DNA from: Marinomonas alcarazii
GTDB lineage: Bacteria > Pseudomonadota > Gammaproteobacteria > Pseudomonadales > Marinomonadaceae
Direction: 5' to 3'
DNA: 64,000 nucleotides
Assembly: GCF_003208215.1 (NCBI RefSeq)
Contig: NZ_QKLW01000007.1
Coordinates: 1 to 64,000 of the forward strand
The translations under genes and the position numbers were made by a program. Within the stretch, counting starts at the first letter, position 1, and each line of letters begins with the position of its first letter. This document shows, one piece after another, positions 43,851 to 54,840 of the stretch. Below the pieces are notes generated by a model, which ran no database searches, had not been told where the DNA came from, and saw only the letters and a list, made by a program, of their open reading frames with translations.

Positions 43851-46075
43851 TGTCATTTAAATGTTTCCCTATGACACCCTTTCTTGCTGGCTGTGTTTTT
43901 TTGTTGAACGGCGATCTATACGCTAAAAGCCATGCTGAAGACGATGCCTATTTTGCTTTGCCGTTTCAAGGACCACAACTTACACCATCACAAACGGATC
44001 TGGGTGGTGTGGGTTTAATACAAATGCCGTCTGGTCGCATGGCAGAAGATGGAGCATTCAGTTTTGGTTACAACGATAACAGTGAATACAAATTTTATAC
44101 TGTGTCTTTGCAGCTGATGCCTTGGTTAGAAACCACTATTCGCTACACTCAAGTAGAAGACCTATTATATAGCGACAGAAAAGACTTTAGTGGCAATACC
44201 AAACTGGCTGACAAAGGCATTGATGCCAAATTAAGGCTAATCAAAGAAGATTACTGGCTTCCTGAAGTGTCTGTTGGTTTTCGCGACCTTGGCGGAACGG
44301 GCTTGTTCGACGGGGAATTTATAGCGGCGACTAAGCGTTTTTCCACGGAAAACTACGGTCAGTTTGATGTCACACTCGGCTTAGGCTGGGGCTATTTTGG
44401 CGAACGTGGCAACATCAGTAACCCGCTGTGTACTGCAGCCGACCGCTTCTGTGAGCGTATTTCAGACTATGCTGACAACGGTGGCTCTATCGATTACAAC
44501 CGCTGGTTTACTGGCAGCGCCTCCTTGTTTGGCGGTATCGAATATCAGACCCCTTATGAACCATTGCGCTTAAAACTGGAATACGACGGCAACGACTACA
44601 GTCAGGATTACCCGGTTACTCGTGGTGGTGTGGATATGACACCCAAAACACCATGGAACTTTGGGGCAATTTATGAGGTAACGGATGGTGTAGATGTGCG
44701 TTTGAGCTACGAACGCGGCACCACTGTAGCGCTTGGCTTTACGCTGTCCACCAACTTTAATACCATGAAAAGCCCATGGATAGACAACAATGCTCCTGCT
44801 TTGGGCAACAACCAAGCCGCTACGCTCAGTGGAGTTGACTGGCAAGTCCTCGACCAAGAACTGAATGATGTGGCAGGGTATAAAACCGACCGCGTATATC
44901 AACAAGGCAACACGGTGACTTTTGTCACTCAGCAAAGCAAATATCGTGATCGTGATGTGGCGATCGAACGCGCTGCAGCGGTGATCGCGAACCATGTGCC
45001 AACCAATGTGGGCGCTTACAAGATCATTGAAGAATCAAAAAATATTCCTGTCAAATCCACTGAGATTTCAGCCAGAGATTACCTCGATGTGGCGACGGTC
45101 GACTATTTTAATCCATCCATTAAAGACGCCATTATTGAGTTACCACCAGAAGACATTAATGACACGCCTTTATACGATAATTTTGAGCCTTTTAATTACG
45201 GCTTCGCACCACATTTAAGCCAATCTTTTGGTGGCCCAGAAAACTTTTATATGTACAGCTTAACTATGCAAGGTGGCGCGTCTTACTGGCTTAGCCGAAA
45301 TTTAGAATTATCCAGTGCCGTGTCAGTTAACTTAGTAGATAACTACGACAAACTTAATTTCGCTGTCCCTGATGATGGCACATCTAATTACCGTGTTCGT
45401 ACTCTAGTGCGGGCCTATGTAAGTGATAACGATGCCAGTTTGAATAACCTGCAACTAACTTGGTTTGATCGCTATGGTAAGAATTGGTATCAACAAATCT
45501 ATGGCGGTTATTTAGAAACCATGTTTGCAGGTTTTGGGACAGAGGTCTTGTATCGTCAGCCTAACTCAAACTGGGCCATTGGTGCAGACATAAACGCCAT
45601 TTCTCAGCGCGATCCAAACTCAGTGTTTGGTATTTTTTCTGAAGAAAGCACCTACGGTAACAATACCAAGGTACTTGCCAGAGGCACCACAGGGCATTTG
45701 TCTTTGTATTATCAACCCGAATGGTCATTCTTAGAAGATACCCTGTTTCGTTTGGATGTGGGCAAATTCTTAGCCGCAGATGTTGGCGCCCGTTTTGACT
45801 TTTCTAAGCAGTTTGACAGCGGCATGATTATCGGCGCGTACGCCAGCCGGACGAATATGTCTGCAGAGGAATTTGGTGAAGGCAGCTTTACCAAAGGCTT
45901 CTATTTGTCCATTCCGTTCGACACAGTATCACTAAAACCAACCACCAGCCGAGGCAACCTCAACTGGCAACCAATCACCCGCGACGGTGGACAAGTGTTG
46001 AATAAACGCAACAGCTTATTCAGTATTACCGACATGGTGTCACCTTGGTACCAACGCCCCAGTCAGAACGAATAA
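43850..46075 (+). CDS. YjbH/GfcD-type outer-membrane protein
   Basis: A 741-residue predicted beta-barrel. After a signal (about 1-32) comes LPFQGPQLTPSQTDLGGVGLIQMPSGRMAEDGAFSFGYN, the typical opening of YjbH-domain proteins, then repeated amphipathic strands, and a C-terminal half with YMYSLTMQGGASYWLSRNLELSSAV and GFYLSIPFDTVSLKPTTSRG. The family belongs to exopolysaccharide and group-4 capsule operons and may help secretion of the polymer. It ends the operon. REP elements begin 36 bases downstream and may terminate or stabilise the transcript. Confidence 0.88.
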   Translation: MSFKCFPMTPFLAGCVFLLNGDLYAKSHAEDDAYFALPFQGPQLTPSQTDLGGVGLIQMPSGRMAEDGAFSFGYNDNSEYKFYTVSLQLMPWLETTIRYTQVEDLLYSDRKDFSGNTKLADKGIDAKLRLIKEDYWLPEVSVGFRDLGGTGLFDGEFIAATKRFSTENYGQFDVTLGLGWGYFGERGNISNPLCTAADRFCERISDYADNGGSIDYNRWFTGSASLFGGIEYQTPYEPLRLKLEYDGNDYSQDYPVTRGGVDMTPKTPWNFGAIYEVTDGVDVRLSYERGTTVALGFTLSTNFNTMKSPWIDNNAPALGNNQAATLSGVDWQVLDQELNDVAGYKTDRVYQQGNTVTFVTQQSKYRDRDVAIERAAAVIANHVPTNVGAYKIIEESKNIPVKSTEISARDYLDVATVDYFNPSIKDAIIELPPEDINDTPLYDNFEPFNYGFAPHLSQSFGGPENFYMYSLTMQGGASYWLSRNLELSSAVSVNLVDNYDKLNFAVPDDGTSNYRVRTLVRAYVSDNDASLNNLQLTWFDRYGKNWYQQIYGGYLETMFAGFGTEVLYRQPNSNWAIGADINAISQRDPNSVFGIFSEESTYGNNTKVLARGTTGHLSLYYQPEWSFLEDTLFRLDVGKFLAADVGARFDFSKQFDSGMIIGAYASRTNMSAEEFGEGSFTKGFYLSIPFDTVSLKPTTSRGNLNWQPITRDGGQVLNKRNSLFSITDMVSPWYQRPSQNE

Positions 46076-46110
46076 TATTCGCTTCCTACAAGCCGCGACA
46101 AAACGTACCT

Positions 46111-46214
46111 TTGTAGGTCGCGGCTTTAGCCCGACAAGACCTAATTGGGTGCCACATAACGTTTTGTCGGCATAAATGCACGACCTACATTTTTTGCTGT
46201 AGGTCGCAGCTTTA
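46111..46214. repeat. REP/BIME units directly upstream of the RAYT gene
   Basis: Contains TGTAGGTCGCGGCTTTAGCC with CGACA, the linker GACCTAATTGGGTGCCACAT, then GTCGGCATAAATGC with ACGACCTACA, and a truncated third element GTAGGTCGCAGCTTTA that runs into the RAYT leader. It is the same unit as the large downstream array. Confidence 0.9.
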
Positions 46215-46233
46215 ATATCAATAAGGAGACTTT

Positions 46234-46686
46234 ATGTCATGGAATGACTTGAGAAAAGGAAGGTATTCAGAGCCCAATCGTGAATATTTAATTACTTTTA
46301 ATACATTTAACCGAATCCCCTACTTCAATGATTTTTATACTGCTAGCTTATTTTGCGAGCAGATAGAGACAAACCAAAAACGCAATAATTGCAAATGGTT
46401 AACATGGGTTCTTATGCCCGACCATTTCCACGGTTTATTAGAGCTAAAAAGTAATAGCTCAACACTGCCTCGCATTGTTGGGGACTTGAAAGGAGCTAGT
46501 GCCTTTAAGATAAATAAATACCTAAAAAAGAATGGAAACTTATGGCAACCTTCTTTTCATGATCACGCTTTACGAGCTGAAGACGACCGCCTTCATATAG
46601 CGCGATACATTGTTGCGAATCCTTTACGAAAAAAATTAGTTAAAAGTATAAGAGATTACCCTTATTGGGATTCGGTCTATTTGTAG
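46234..46686 (+). mobile_element. REP-associated tyrosine transposase (RAYT, IS200/IS605-like Y1)
   Basis: A 150-residue single-strand DNA transposase-like protein. The HUH motif is H64-F65-H66 in VLMPDHFHGLLEL, and the probable nucleophile is Tyr125 in LHIARYIVANPLRK. LRKGRYSEPNREYLITFNT and LKGASAFKINK are also family-typical. RAYTs bind and cleave REP elements with a GTAG head. Here the gene is embedded in units bearing GTAGGTCGCGGC...GCCCGAC on both sides, so these are very likely its substrates. AAGGAG lies five bases before the ATG. It has no inverted-repeat IS ends. The frame is intact with all catalytic residues, so it may be active. Confidence 0.93.
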
Positions 46687-46687
46687 T

Positions 46688-48301
46688 GTTGTCGGCATAA
46701 ATGCACGACCTACATTTTTTGCTGTAGGTCGCGGCTTTAGCCCGACAAGACCTAATTTGATGCCACATAACGTTTTGTCGGCATAAATGCACGACCTACA
46801 TTTTTTGCTGTAGGTCGCGGCTTTAGCCCGACAAACGTACCTTTGTAGGTCGCGGCTTTAGCCCGACAAGACCTAATTGGATGCCACATAACGTTTTGTC
46901 AGCATAAATGCACGACCTACATTTTTTGCGGTAGGTCGCGGCTTTAGCCCGACAAGATCTAATTTGGTACCACATAACGTTTTGTCGGCATAAATGCACG
47001 ACCTACATTTTTTGCTGTAGGTCGCGGCTTTAGCCCGACAAGACCTAATTTGGTACCACATAACTTTTTGTCGGCATAAATGCACGACCTACATTTTTCG
47101 CTGTAGGTCGCGGCTTTAGCCCGACAAGATCTAATTGGATGCTACATAACTTTGTGTCGGCATAAATGCACGACCTACATTTTTTGCTGTAGGTCGCGGC
47201 TTTAGCCCGACAAGACCTAATTGGGTGCCACATAACGTTTTGTCGGCATAAATGCACGACCTACATTTTTTGCTGTAGGTCGCGGCTTTAGCCCGACAAG
47301 ACCTAATTTGATGCCACATAACGTTTTGTCGGCATAAATGCACGACCTACATTTTTTGCTGTAGGTCGCGGCTTTAGCCCGACAAGACCTAATTTGGTAC
47401 CACATAACTTTTTGTCGGCATAAATGCACGACCTACATTTTTTGCTGTAGGTCGCGGCTTTAGCCCAACAAGACCTAATTTGATGCCACATAACTTTTTG
47501 TCGGCATAAATGCACGACCTACATTTTTTGCTGTAGGTCGCGGCTTTAGCCCGACAAGATCTAATTGGATGCTACATAACTTTGTGTCGGCATAAATGCA
47601 CGACCTACATTTTTTGCTGTAGGTCGCGGCTTTAGCCCGACAAGATCTAATTGGATGCTACATAACTTTGTGTCAGCATAAATGCACGACCTACATTTTT
47701 TGCTGTAGGTCGCGGCTTTAGCCCGACAAGATCTAATTGGATGCTACATAACTTTGTGTCGGCATAAATGCACGACCTACATTTTTTGCTGTAGGTCGCG
47801 GCTTTAGCCCGACTAGATCTAATTTGGTACCACATAACGTTTTGTCAGCATAAATGCACGACCTACATTTTTTGCTGTAGGTCGCGGCTTTAGCCCGACA
47901 AGACCTAATTGGATGCTACATAACTTTGTGTCGGCATAAATGCACGACCTACATTTTTCGCTGTAGGTCGCGGCTTTAGCCCGACAAGATCTAATTGGAT
48001 GCCACATAACGTTTTGTCGGCATAAATGCACGACCTACATTTTTTGCTGTAGGTCGCGGCTTTAGCCCGACTAGATCTAATTTGGTACCACATAACGTTT
48101 TGTCAGCATAAATGCACGACCTACATTTTTTGCTGTAGGTCGCGGCTTTAGCCCGACAAGACCTAATTTGATGCCACATAACGTTTTGTCGGCATAAATG
48201 CACGACCTACATTTTTCGCTGTAGGTCGCGGCTTTAGCCCGACAAGATCTAATTTGGTACCACATAACTTTTTGTCGGCATAAATGCACGACCTACATTT
48301 A
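46688..48301 (+). repeat. Large BIME/REP array 1, about 19 units, 86-bp period
   Basis: The word GCATAAATGCACGACCTAC occurs about 19 times. From about 46901 to 48277 the spacing is 86 bases throughout (16 intervals). Each unit has two opposed REPs, GTCGGCATAAATGC+ACGACCTACA and TGTAGGTCGCGGCTTTAGCC+CGACA, joined by TTTTTTGC on one side and GA(C/T)CTAATT(T/G)G..GCCACATAAC on the other. Units differ at a few linked positions (ACGTTTTG, ACTTTTTG or ACTTTGTG; GATCT or GACCT), which recur in several units. An extra half unit lies near 46832-46870. It ends about 105 bases before xylA. The minus-strand frames over it are repeat translations. Confidence 0.95.
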
Positions 48302-48405
48302 TCGACAAATTCAATAATCGTCTCAAGAAATTTCGTAATTGAAGCCATCGCTCAAAAAACCAATCATTCATAGGGACAAAAATAACAACAATCAGGAGTT
48401 CTGAT

Positions 48406-49725
48406 ATGAGTGAATTTTTTAAGAACGTGCCACATATAAAATACGAAGGCGCGAATTCCAGCAACCCTTTTGCTTTTAAACATTACGATGCCAACAAAGT
48501 ACTAATGGGCAAGACCATGGCTGAGCATTTAAGAATGGCTGTCTGTTATTGGCACAGTTTCTGTTGGCAGGGTAGCGATGTATTTGGGGCAAATACTTTT
48601 GACCGCCCTTGGTACAAGTCGACGTCCGAGATGGAAGCGGCAAAGATGAAAGCCGACGCAGCCTTTGAGTTTTTCACAAAGCTGGGCATTTCTTATTACA
48701 GTTTTCACGATGTGGATGTCAGCCCAGAGGGCAGCTCACTAAAAGAGTACATTAATAACTTCGCACAAATGGTCGATGTGCTCCAAGCCAAACAAGAAGC
48801 CACTGGTATCAAGCTGTTATGGGGCACGGCAAATGCCTTTTCCAACCCAAGGTACATGTCTGGCGCGGCGTCCAATCCGAACCCTGAAGTCTTTGCCTAC
48901 GCAGCGACTCAGGTGTTTCATGCAATGAATGCAACCAAGGCACTAGGTGGTCAAAACTATGTTCTATGGGGCGGTCGCGAAGGCTATGAAACCTTGCTGA
49001 ATACTGACTTAAAGCGCGAACGTGCGCAGCTTGGTCGCTTTATGCAAATGGTGGTTGAACACAAATACAAAATCGGTTTTGAAGGCACTTTGTTGATCGA
49101 GCCAAAACCTGCAGAACCAACCAAGCACCAATACGATTACGATACTGCGACGGTTTATGGTTTCTTAAAAGAGTTTGGGCTTGAGAAAGAAATCAAGGTC
49201 AATATCGAAGCTAACCACGCGACCTTGGCTGGTCATAGCTTCCATCATGAAATCGCCACGGCTTGTTCTTTGGGCATTCTTGGCTCTGTCGACGCCAACC
49301 AAGGCGACGCGCAACTCGGTTGGGACACAGACCAATTCCCCACCAGTGTCGAAGAATACACGTTGGTTACTTATGAAATCTTGAAAAACGGTGGATTCCA
49401 GAACGGCGGCTACATGTTCGACACCAAGTTACGTCGTCAGTCCATGGATCTAGAAGATTTGTTCCATGGCCATATTGGTGCGATGGATACTTTGGCGCTG
49501 TCTTTAGAACGGGCAGTAAAAATGATTGAAGACGAAAAACTAGCGACACTGGTTGAACAACGCTATGCGAAATGGAACGACTCTTTGGGAGCCGATATTT
49601 TGGCTGGTAACTATACTCTGCAGGACCTTGCGACGTATGCAGAGAAAAACAACTTAAACCCTAAACCGGTTTCCGGTCGCCAAGAAATGCTCGAAAACAT
49701 GGTGAATGGCTACATTTTTAAATAA
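48406..49725 (+). CDS. xylA: Xylose isomerase
   Basis: Converts D-xylose to D-xylulose in the cytoplasm, using two divalent metals. All signature motifs of the long (class II) form are present: [13 protein letters not shown] with the catalytic His and Asp, [42 protein letters not shown] and [20 protein letters not shown]. At 439 residues it has the usual length. CAGGAG precedes the ATG by seven bases. Unusually it is on the opposite strand from xylB, xylR and xylFGH, and is separated from them by another sugar operon. Only 105 bases of non-repeat sequence lie upstream. Confidence 0.97.
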   Translation: MSEFFKNVPHIKYEGANSSNPFAFKHYDANKVLMGKTMAEHLRMAVCYWHSFCWQGSDVFGANTFDRPWYKSTSEMEAAKMKADAAFEFFTKLGISYYSFHDVDVSPEGSSLKEYINNFAQMVDVLQAKQEATGIKLLWGTANAFSNPRYMSGAASNPNPEVFAYAATQVFHAMNATKALGGQNYVLWGGREGYETLLNTDLKRERAQLGRFMQMVVEHKYKIGFEGTLLIEPKPAEPTKHQYDYDTATVYGFLKEFGLEKEIKVNIEANHATLAGHSFHHEIATACSLGILGSVDANQGDAQLGWDTDQFPTSVEEYTLVTYEILKNGGFQNGGYMFDTKLRRQSMDLEDLFHGHIGAMDTLALSLERAVKMIEDEKLATLVEQRYAKWNDSLGADILAGNYTLQDLATYAEKNNLNPKPVSGRQEMLENMVNGYIFK

Positions 49726-49760
49726 GCCGTTAGATAAACGTTAAACCGTTTAAAATAAAA

Positions 49761-49793
49761 AACACAGGCCAACGAAAGCTGGCCTGTGTTTTT
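49761..49793. terminator. Bidirectional terminator between xylA and the mutarotase gene
   Basis: AACACAGGCC and GGCCTGTGTT form a perfect 10-bp stem around AACGAAAGCT. TTT follows on the plus strand, and TTTTTATTTTA on the minus strand. It separates two convergent genes. Confidence 0.85.
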
Positions 49794-49817
49794 GTATGAC
49801 TTGGTTGTACAAAAAAG

Positions 49818-50258
49818 TTAAGAAAAGATCACGCCTTTCTTCAATAGAAAACAGCCGTAACCTCGCCCTTCGCCAGTCACAACAAAAGCGTAGGCTTGTT
49901 TCGCTGTTTCGTAAAAAGCAAAACGCTCTAACGACCCCATTTCCGCATTGTCGCTATTAGCCGCTTTTAGCACGGCAGCGAATTCTTGCTGCACTTCTGG
50001 CATCACGGATTCATCTTCACCGACCACTTGCATACGAGTCACTGGCTGATCAACAAAGGTATCCAATGGCAATACCGATAAAATCGCCTTAGCGGCCTGA
50101 ATGACGTTCACACCATCTAAACGAATAACCGGTTTTCCAGCTGCCATCGAAGCCGCTGGAAAATTACGATCGACCAGTACGATGTCATCACCGTGACCCA
50201 TGGTACGTAGCACGTTCAGTAATTCACCACTTAGCAAAGGATCTATATTTTTTAACAT
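49818..50258 (-). CDS. RbsD/FucU-family sugar mutarotase
   Basis: A 146-residue protein that interconverts anomers or ring forms of a sugar. MLKNIDPLLSGELLNVLRTMGHGDDIVLVDRNFPA is the family N-terminus with the active-site His in GHGD, and GEGRGYGCFLLKKGVI is the C-terminal motif. It looks closer to FucU (fucose mutarotase) than to RbsD. It is the last gene of the DUF2291-type ABC operon, so it likely handles the sugar that transporter imports. Which sugar that is cannot be read from sequence. Confidence 0.88.
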   Translation of the reverse strand: MLKNIDPLLSGELLNVLRTMGHGDDIVLVDRNFPAASMAAGKPVIRLDGVNVIQAAKAILSVLPLDTFVDQPVTRMQVVGEDESVMPEVQQEFAAVLKAANSDNAEMGSLERFAFYETAKQAYAFVVTGEGRGYGCFLLKKGVIFS

Positions 50259-50303
50259 GTTTTTTCCCTAATCACCGATAGGCTGAAAGCAAATATTGAT
50301 AGT

Positions 50304-51368
50304 CTATTTTTGCTGCACGATGGCGGCTTTATGCTGCAAACGGCTTTGTTTTTGGTCGATGATGACAGCAAGAATAATCACCACACCTTTAATCACCATT
50401 TGCCAAAATTCGCTCACGCCCATCATCACCAAACCATCGGCTAAAATACCAATTACGAAAGCGCCAATCAGCGTCCCCATAATGGTGCCGCGACCACCAG
50501 CCAATGAGGTTCCGCCTAATACCACAGCGGCAATGGCGTTCATTTCAAAAGAGACACCCGTTGCTGGATGACTAGCCACTAACTGTGAAGACACCACAAT
50601 GCCCGCAATCGCTGCACAAAAACCAGAAATGGTGTAAACCCAAACTTTGACACTGCGCACTTTTACGCCAGACAATTCGGCAGAATGCTCGTTGTCACCA
50701 ATGGCAAACACATGGCGACCAAACTGCGTTCTTTTAGCGATGTAGGCAATCACACCAGCAAGGATAAACATCATCCAAATCGCGTAAGGCAGACCCAATA
50801 ATTTCGCAGAACCAATTAACTCAAACCCCGTATTGCCCAGCTGTTCATTTCCAGACAAGCCTGTAAAAGTTTCACCACCAGACAACAACATGGACGCGCC
50901 ACGAACGATATACATGGTGCCCAAGGTGCAAATGAAAGGCGCGACGTTATAGCGCGTTATCAAGATGCCATTTACCGCACCGATTAAACCACCGATAACC
51001 AAAACGATAGGCACAATCAGCCAAACGCTAGGAAAAATAGCGATGCCAAACATTGGCAAGACGATTCCCTTAGTGATCAGCCAACCCGCGACCATGCCAC
51101 AAAACCCGAGAATCGCGCCGATTGAGAGATCGATACCTGCAGTGATAATGACGAAGGTAATGCCAAGAGCCAAAAAGGCGTTAATGGCAATATGCTTAAC
51201 CATGATGACCACGCTACTCGCCGCCAAGAATCCCGGCACCATAAAGGTGAAGAAAGCGAGGATTAAAAACAACGCAATAAAGGTGCGCATTTTTAACGCC
51301 AGTAACAACAGACTTTCGCCAGAAAAAACAGACGATTGTTGAGATGCAATATTTTGAGAAGTTTTCAT
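50304..51368 (-). CDS. Sugar ABC transporter permease (RbsC-like)
   Basis: A 354-residue inner-membrane permease with about ten hydrophobic segments and the CUT2-family motif GIDLSIGAILGFCGMVAGWL, then RRTQFGRHVFAIGDN-like and AVVLGGTSLAGGRGTIMGTLIGAF near the C-terminus. ATG 51368 is used because AAGGA lies seven bases upstream; the longer frame overlaps the ATPase gene. It works with the ATPase at 51370 and the binding protein at 53558. Confidence 0.93.
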   Translation of the reverse strand: MKTSQNIASQQSSVFSGESLLLLALKMRTFIALFLILAFFTFMVPGFLAASSVVIMVKHIAINAFLALGITFVIITAGIDLSIGAILGFCGMVAGWLITKGIVLPMFGIAIFPSVWLIVPIVLVIGGLIGAVNGILITRYNVAPFICTLGTMYIVRGASMLLSGGETFTGLSGNEQLGNTGFELIGSAKLLGLPYAIWMMFILAGVIAYIAKRTQFGRHVFAIGDNEHSAELSGVKVRSVKVWVYTISGFCAAIAGIVVSSQLVASHPATGVSFEMNAIAAVVLGGTSLAGGRGTIMGTLIGAFVIGILADGLVMMGVSEFWQMVIKGVVIILAVIIDQKQSRLQHKAAIVQQK

Positions 51369-51369
51369 A

Positions 51370-52890
51370 TTAAAGTCCTTGCGCGCTTGCTGACACAAGT
51401 GCAGATTCTGTGGCTTCAGAACGAAGTATATTGGCGGTGAGTTTGCCTCCGGACATCACCAGAATGCGATCAGAAACCGCCATTATTTCTTTCAGGTCGG
51501 AGGTCGAGAACAACACCCCGATACCCTGTTCAGAAAGCTTCACCATCATGTTAAATACGTCGCCTTTGGCACCGATATCAATACCGCGAGTTGGCTCATC
51601 CAATAACAATACTTTCGGACTGGTTAACAGGGTTCGACCAATCACCACTTTTTGTTGGTTACCTCCGCTCAATGCGCGTATTTCAATATCAGGCGAAGAC
51701 ACCTTGATAGATAAATCACCAATAGCGGACGTTACCGCTTCGGTTTCGGCTTTTTCATCAATGGAAAAACGATGCTTGAGTCGACGCCATAAGCTAGAAA
51801 TCGTCATGTTATTGCTGACTGATGAAATGGGAAAAATACCGTTCTTTTTTCGATCTTCTGGTACCAAACAAATGCCCAATTTAATGCGTTCGCTGGTGTC
51901 CATTTTGGCAGATACTTTATGCCCCGCAATCTCTACGTCGCCTGAGTATTCTTGCAGACCAAGTAGACATTCCATTAGCTCGGTTCGACCTGCGCCCATG
52001 AGTCCGTATACACCAACTATCTCGCCGGATTTCACATCCATCGACACATCGTCAACTAAGGTAAGACCCATTTCATTGATCAATTTGATGTTTTTTACGT
52101 CTAATACTGGCTCGCCAAACTTACGACCCGGTTTCAAGAAGTTAGAAACAGGGTCACTGCCCAACATCTCTCTGACAATCCACGGCACATCGATGTCTTT
52201 GACTTCCGCTTCAGACTGGAAGTTACCATCACGCAGAATCGTAATGTGATCGCCAATTGCCATTAACTCTTCTAAACGATGGGAAATATAGATAATAGAA
52301 ACACCCTGAGCGGTTAAGTCTCGAATGACTTTAAACAGCAACTCAACCTCGGTTTTACTCAGCGCCGAAGTCGGCTCATCCAAAATCAGCACATCGGCTT
52401 CATCGGCCAAGGCTTTGGCGATTTCGATTAGTTGCTGTTGTCCAACTTTCAAGTTAGACAGTAATTCAGATGGCGCGATGTCTTGGTCAAGACGCGCCAT
52501 GAGTTCAGCGGTGACTCTGTGTTGTTCCGCGGTATCTAGCGGCATCAGGCCATGCTGTTTTTCGCGACCCAAGAAGATATTTTCAGCCACCGTTAAGTTG
52601 CCAAACAGATTCAGCTCTTGATGAACCATGCCAATGCCTTTGGCGGCTGCGTCCCGTGTGTGCTGAAAAGACACAGCTTCATCGTTGAGATAAATGCTGC
52701 CTTTGCTCGGCTGCTGAACACCCGCCAGAATTTTCATCAAGGTGGATTTACCCGCGCCATTTTCACCTATGATGACGTTCACTTTGCCGCGATAAACTCG
52801 GTAATCTACTTCGTTTAACGCGATAGTGCCTGGGTAAATCATGGAGATTTTTTCGGTGCGAATGACGATGTCTGCGTTAGCTTGGCTCAT
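51370..52890 (-). CDS. Sugar ABC transporter ATPase (RbsA-like, double nucleotide-binding domain)
   Basis: A CUT2-family ATPase of 506 residues with two ABC domains. The first has a full Walker A (GENGAGKSTLMKIL), a signature LKVGQQQLIEIAKAL and Walker [12 protein letters not shown]. The second has a degenerate Walker A (GLMGAGRTELMECLLG) and the signature [16 protein letters not shown] with [11 protein letters not shown]. The frame opens 33 codons earlier. ATG 52890 fits GGAGG six bases upstream, and its codon overlaps the stop of the DUF2291 gene (ATGATGA). Confidence 0.93.
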   Translation of the reverse strand: MSQANADIVIRTEKISMIYPGTIALNEVDYRVYRGKVNVIIGENGAGKSTLMKILAGVQQPSKGSIYLNDEAVSFQHTRDAAAKGIGMVHQELNLFGNLTVAENIFLGREKQHGLMPLDTAEQHRVTAELMARLDQDIAPSELLSNLKVGQQQLIEIAKALADEADVLILDEPTSALSKTEVELLFKVIRDLTAQGVSIIYISHRLEELMAIGDHITILRDGNFQSEAEVKDIDVPWIVREMLGSDPVSNFLKPGRKFGEPVLDVKNIKLINEMGLTLVDDVSMDVKSGEIVGVYGLMGAGRTELMECLLGLQEYSGDVEIAGHKVSAKMDTSERIKLGICLVPEDRKKNGIFPISSVSNNMTISSLWRRLKHRFSIDEKAETEAVTSAIGDLSIKVSSPDIEIRALSGGNQQKVVIGRTLLTSPKVLLLDEPTRGIDIGAKGDVFNMMVKLSEQGIGVLFSTSDLKEIMAVSDRILVMSGGKLTANILRSEATESALVSASAQGL

Positions 52891-53504
52891 CATTTGCCTC
52901 CACGAGTAATCTGCATTGGTACAGCATCGCTGATGGTATTTTGGTCTATGGTAATCGCTGCAATAACCGTGGCTTTTTCGCCTACCCAACTAGTGTCAGG
53001 CTCACCAATCGATGCCATAGCGCGATTATTAAACTCTCGTGAGATTTGAGCAAAACGAATCTGGTTTTTAAAATCATCGAACAGAACGTATTTAGACGCG
53101 TCACGAATCGCATTGCCTTTAATGATGCGGCCAACTTGTAAATCGATATTGGTATCGCCCACTTTTAGCGTTATCACACCTCTCATTTTGCCTAAATTCA
53201 CGCTGTCGATGGTGCCATTTAAACGCACAAAAAAGCTTTGCTTGGTATTAATTTGCTGCGCATCCAACTGGGATTTAATGCTTTCCCATGGGGTAAATTC
53301 TTGTGTAGCTTCTGGAAAGACTTTTGGCTGCCAAAGCTGATCGGCCACTTCAGACAAGGTGAAGTCTGCAAAGCTAACCACGGCATTAGGATCTTTAGGA
53401 ATAATAGGATTGCCGTCAGCGTCTAAGTCCGTAACAGTACAGGCTGTCAGCAAATTAAGGCACGCAAAGAGCCCGATACATTGAAAGAGTTTTTTATAAG
53501 ACAT
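52890..53504 (-). CDS. DUF2291 periplasmic lipoprotein of a sugar ABC operon
   Basis: A 204-residue lipoprotein with signal MSYKKLFQCIGLFACLNLLTAC; the LTAC lipobox predicts an N-terminal lipid. The body contains SFADFTLSEVADQLWQPKVFP, FFVRLNGTIDSVNLGKMRGVITLKVGDT and a C-terminal AAITIDQNTISDAVPMQITRGG, the DUF2291 pattern. The family's function is unknown but it is regularly found between the binding protein and the ATPase of CUT2-type sugar transporters. ATG 53504 is preferred over a TTG four codons upstream. Confidence 0.85.
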   Translation of the reverse strand: MSYKKLFQCIGLFACLNLLTACTVTDLDADGNPIIPKDPNAVVSFADFTLSEVADQLWQPKVFPEATQEFTPWESIKSQLDAQQINTKQSFFVRLNGTIDSVNLGKMRGVITLKVGDTNIDLQVGRIIKGNAIRDASKYVLFDDFKNQIRFAQISREFNNRAMASIGEPDTSWVGEKATVIAAITIDQNTISDAVPMQITRGGK

Positions 53505-53517
53505 AATGATACCCAAG

Positions 53518-53551
53518 GACTCGAAGCCTTCAAAAATGAAAGCTTCGAGTC
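53518..53551 (-). promoter_or_regulatory. Intercistronic hairpin after the binding-protein gene
   Basis: GACTCGAAGC and GCTTCGAGTC form a perfect 10-bp stem around 14 bases. No T-tract follows on the minus strand. The position between a binding-protein gene and the rest of the operon suggests mRNA stabilisation or partial termination, so that the binding protein is made in excess. Confidence 0.65.
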
Positions 53552-53557
53552 AGGTTG

Positions 53558-54840
<1,283 letters not shown>

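Noticed and set aside
44570..44995. 141-codon minus-strand frame inside the YjbH gene
   Set aside because: Antisense shadow within a well-supported beta-barrel gene.
46688..48301. Possible CRISPR array because of regular repeats
   Set aside because: The whole 86-bp unit is conserved, so there are no unique spacers. No cas genes are near, and the palindromes have GTAG heads beside a RAYT gene.
46873..48464. A series of overlapping minus-strand frames of about 70 codons with near-identical products
   Set aside because: They are translations of the 86-bp REP units, with the same peptide shifted by 86 bases each time. They have no ribosome binding site and no family resemblance.
51410..52249. 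279-codon plus-strand frame opposite the sugar ATPase gene
   Set aside because: Antisense shadow of a clear ABC ATPase; no start signal or motif.
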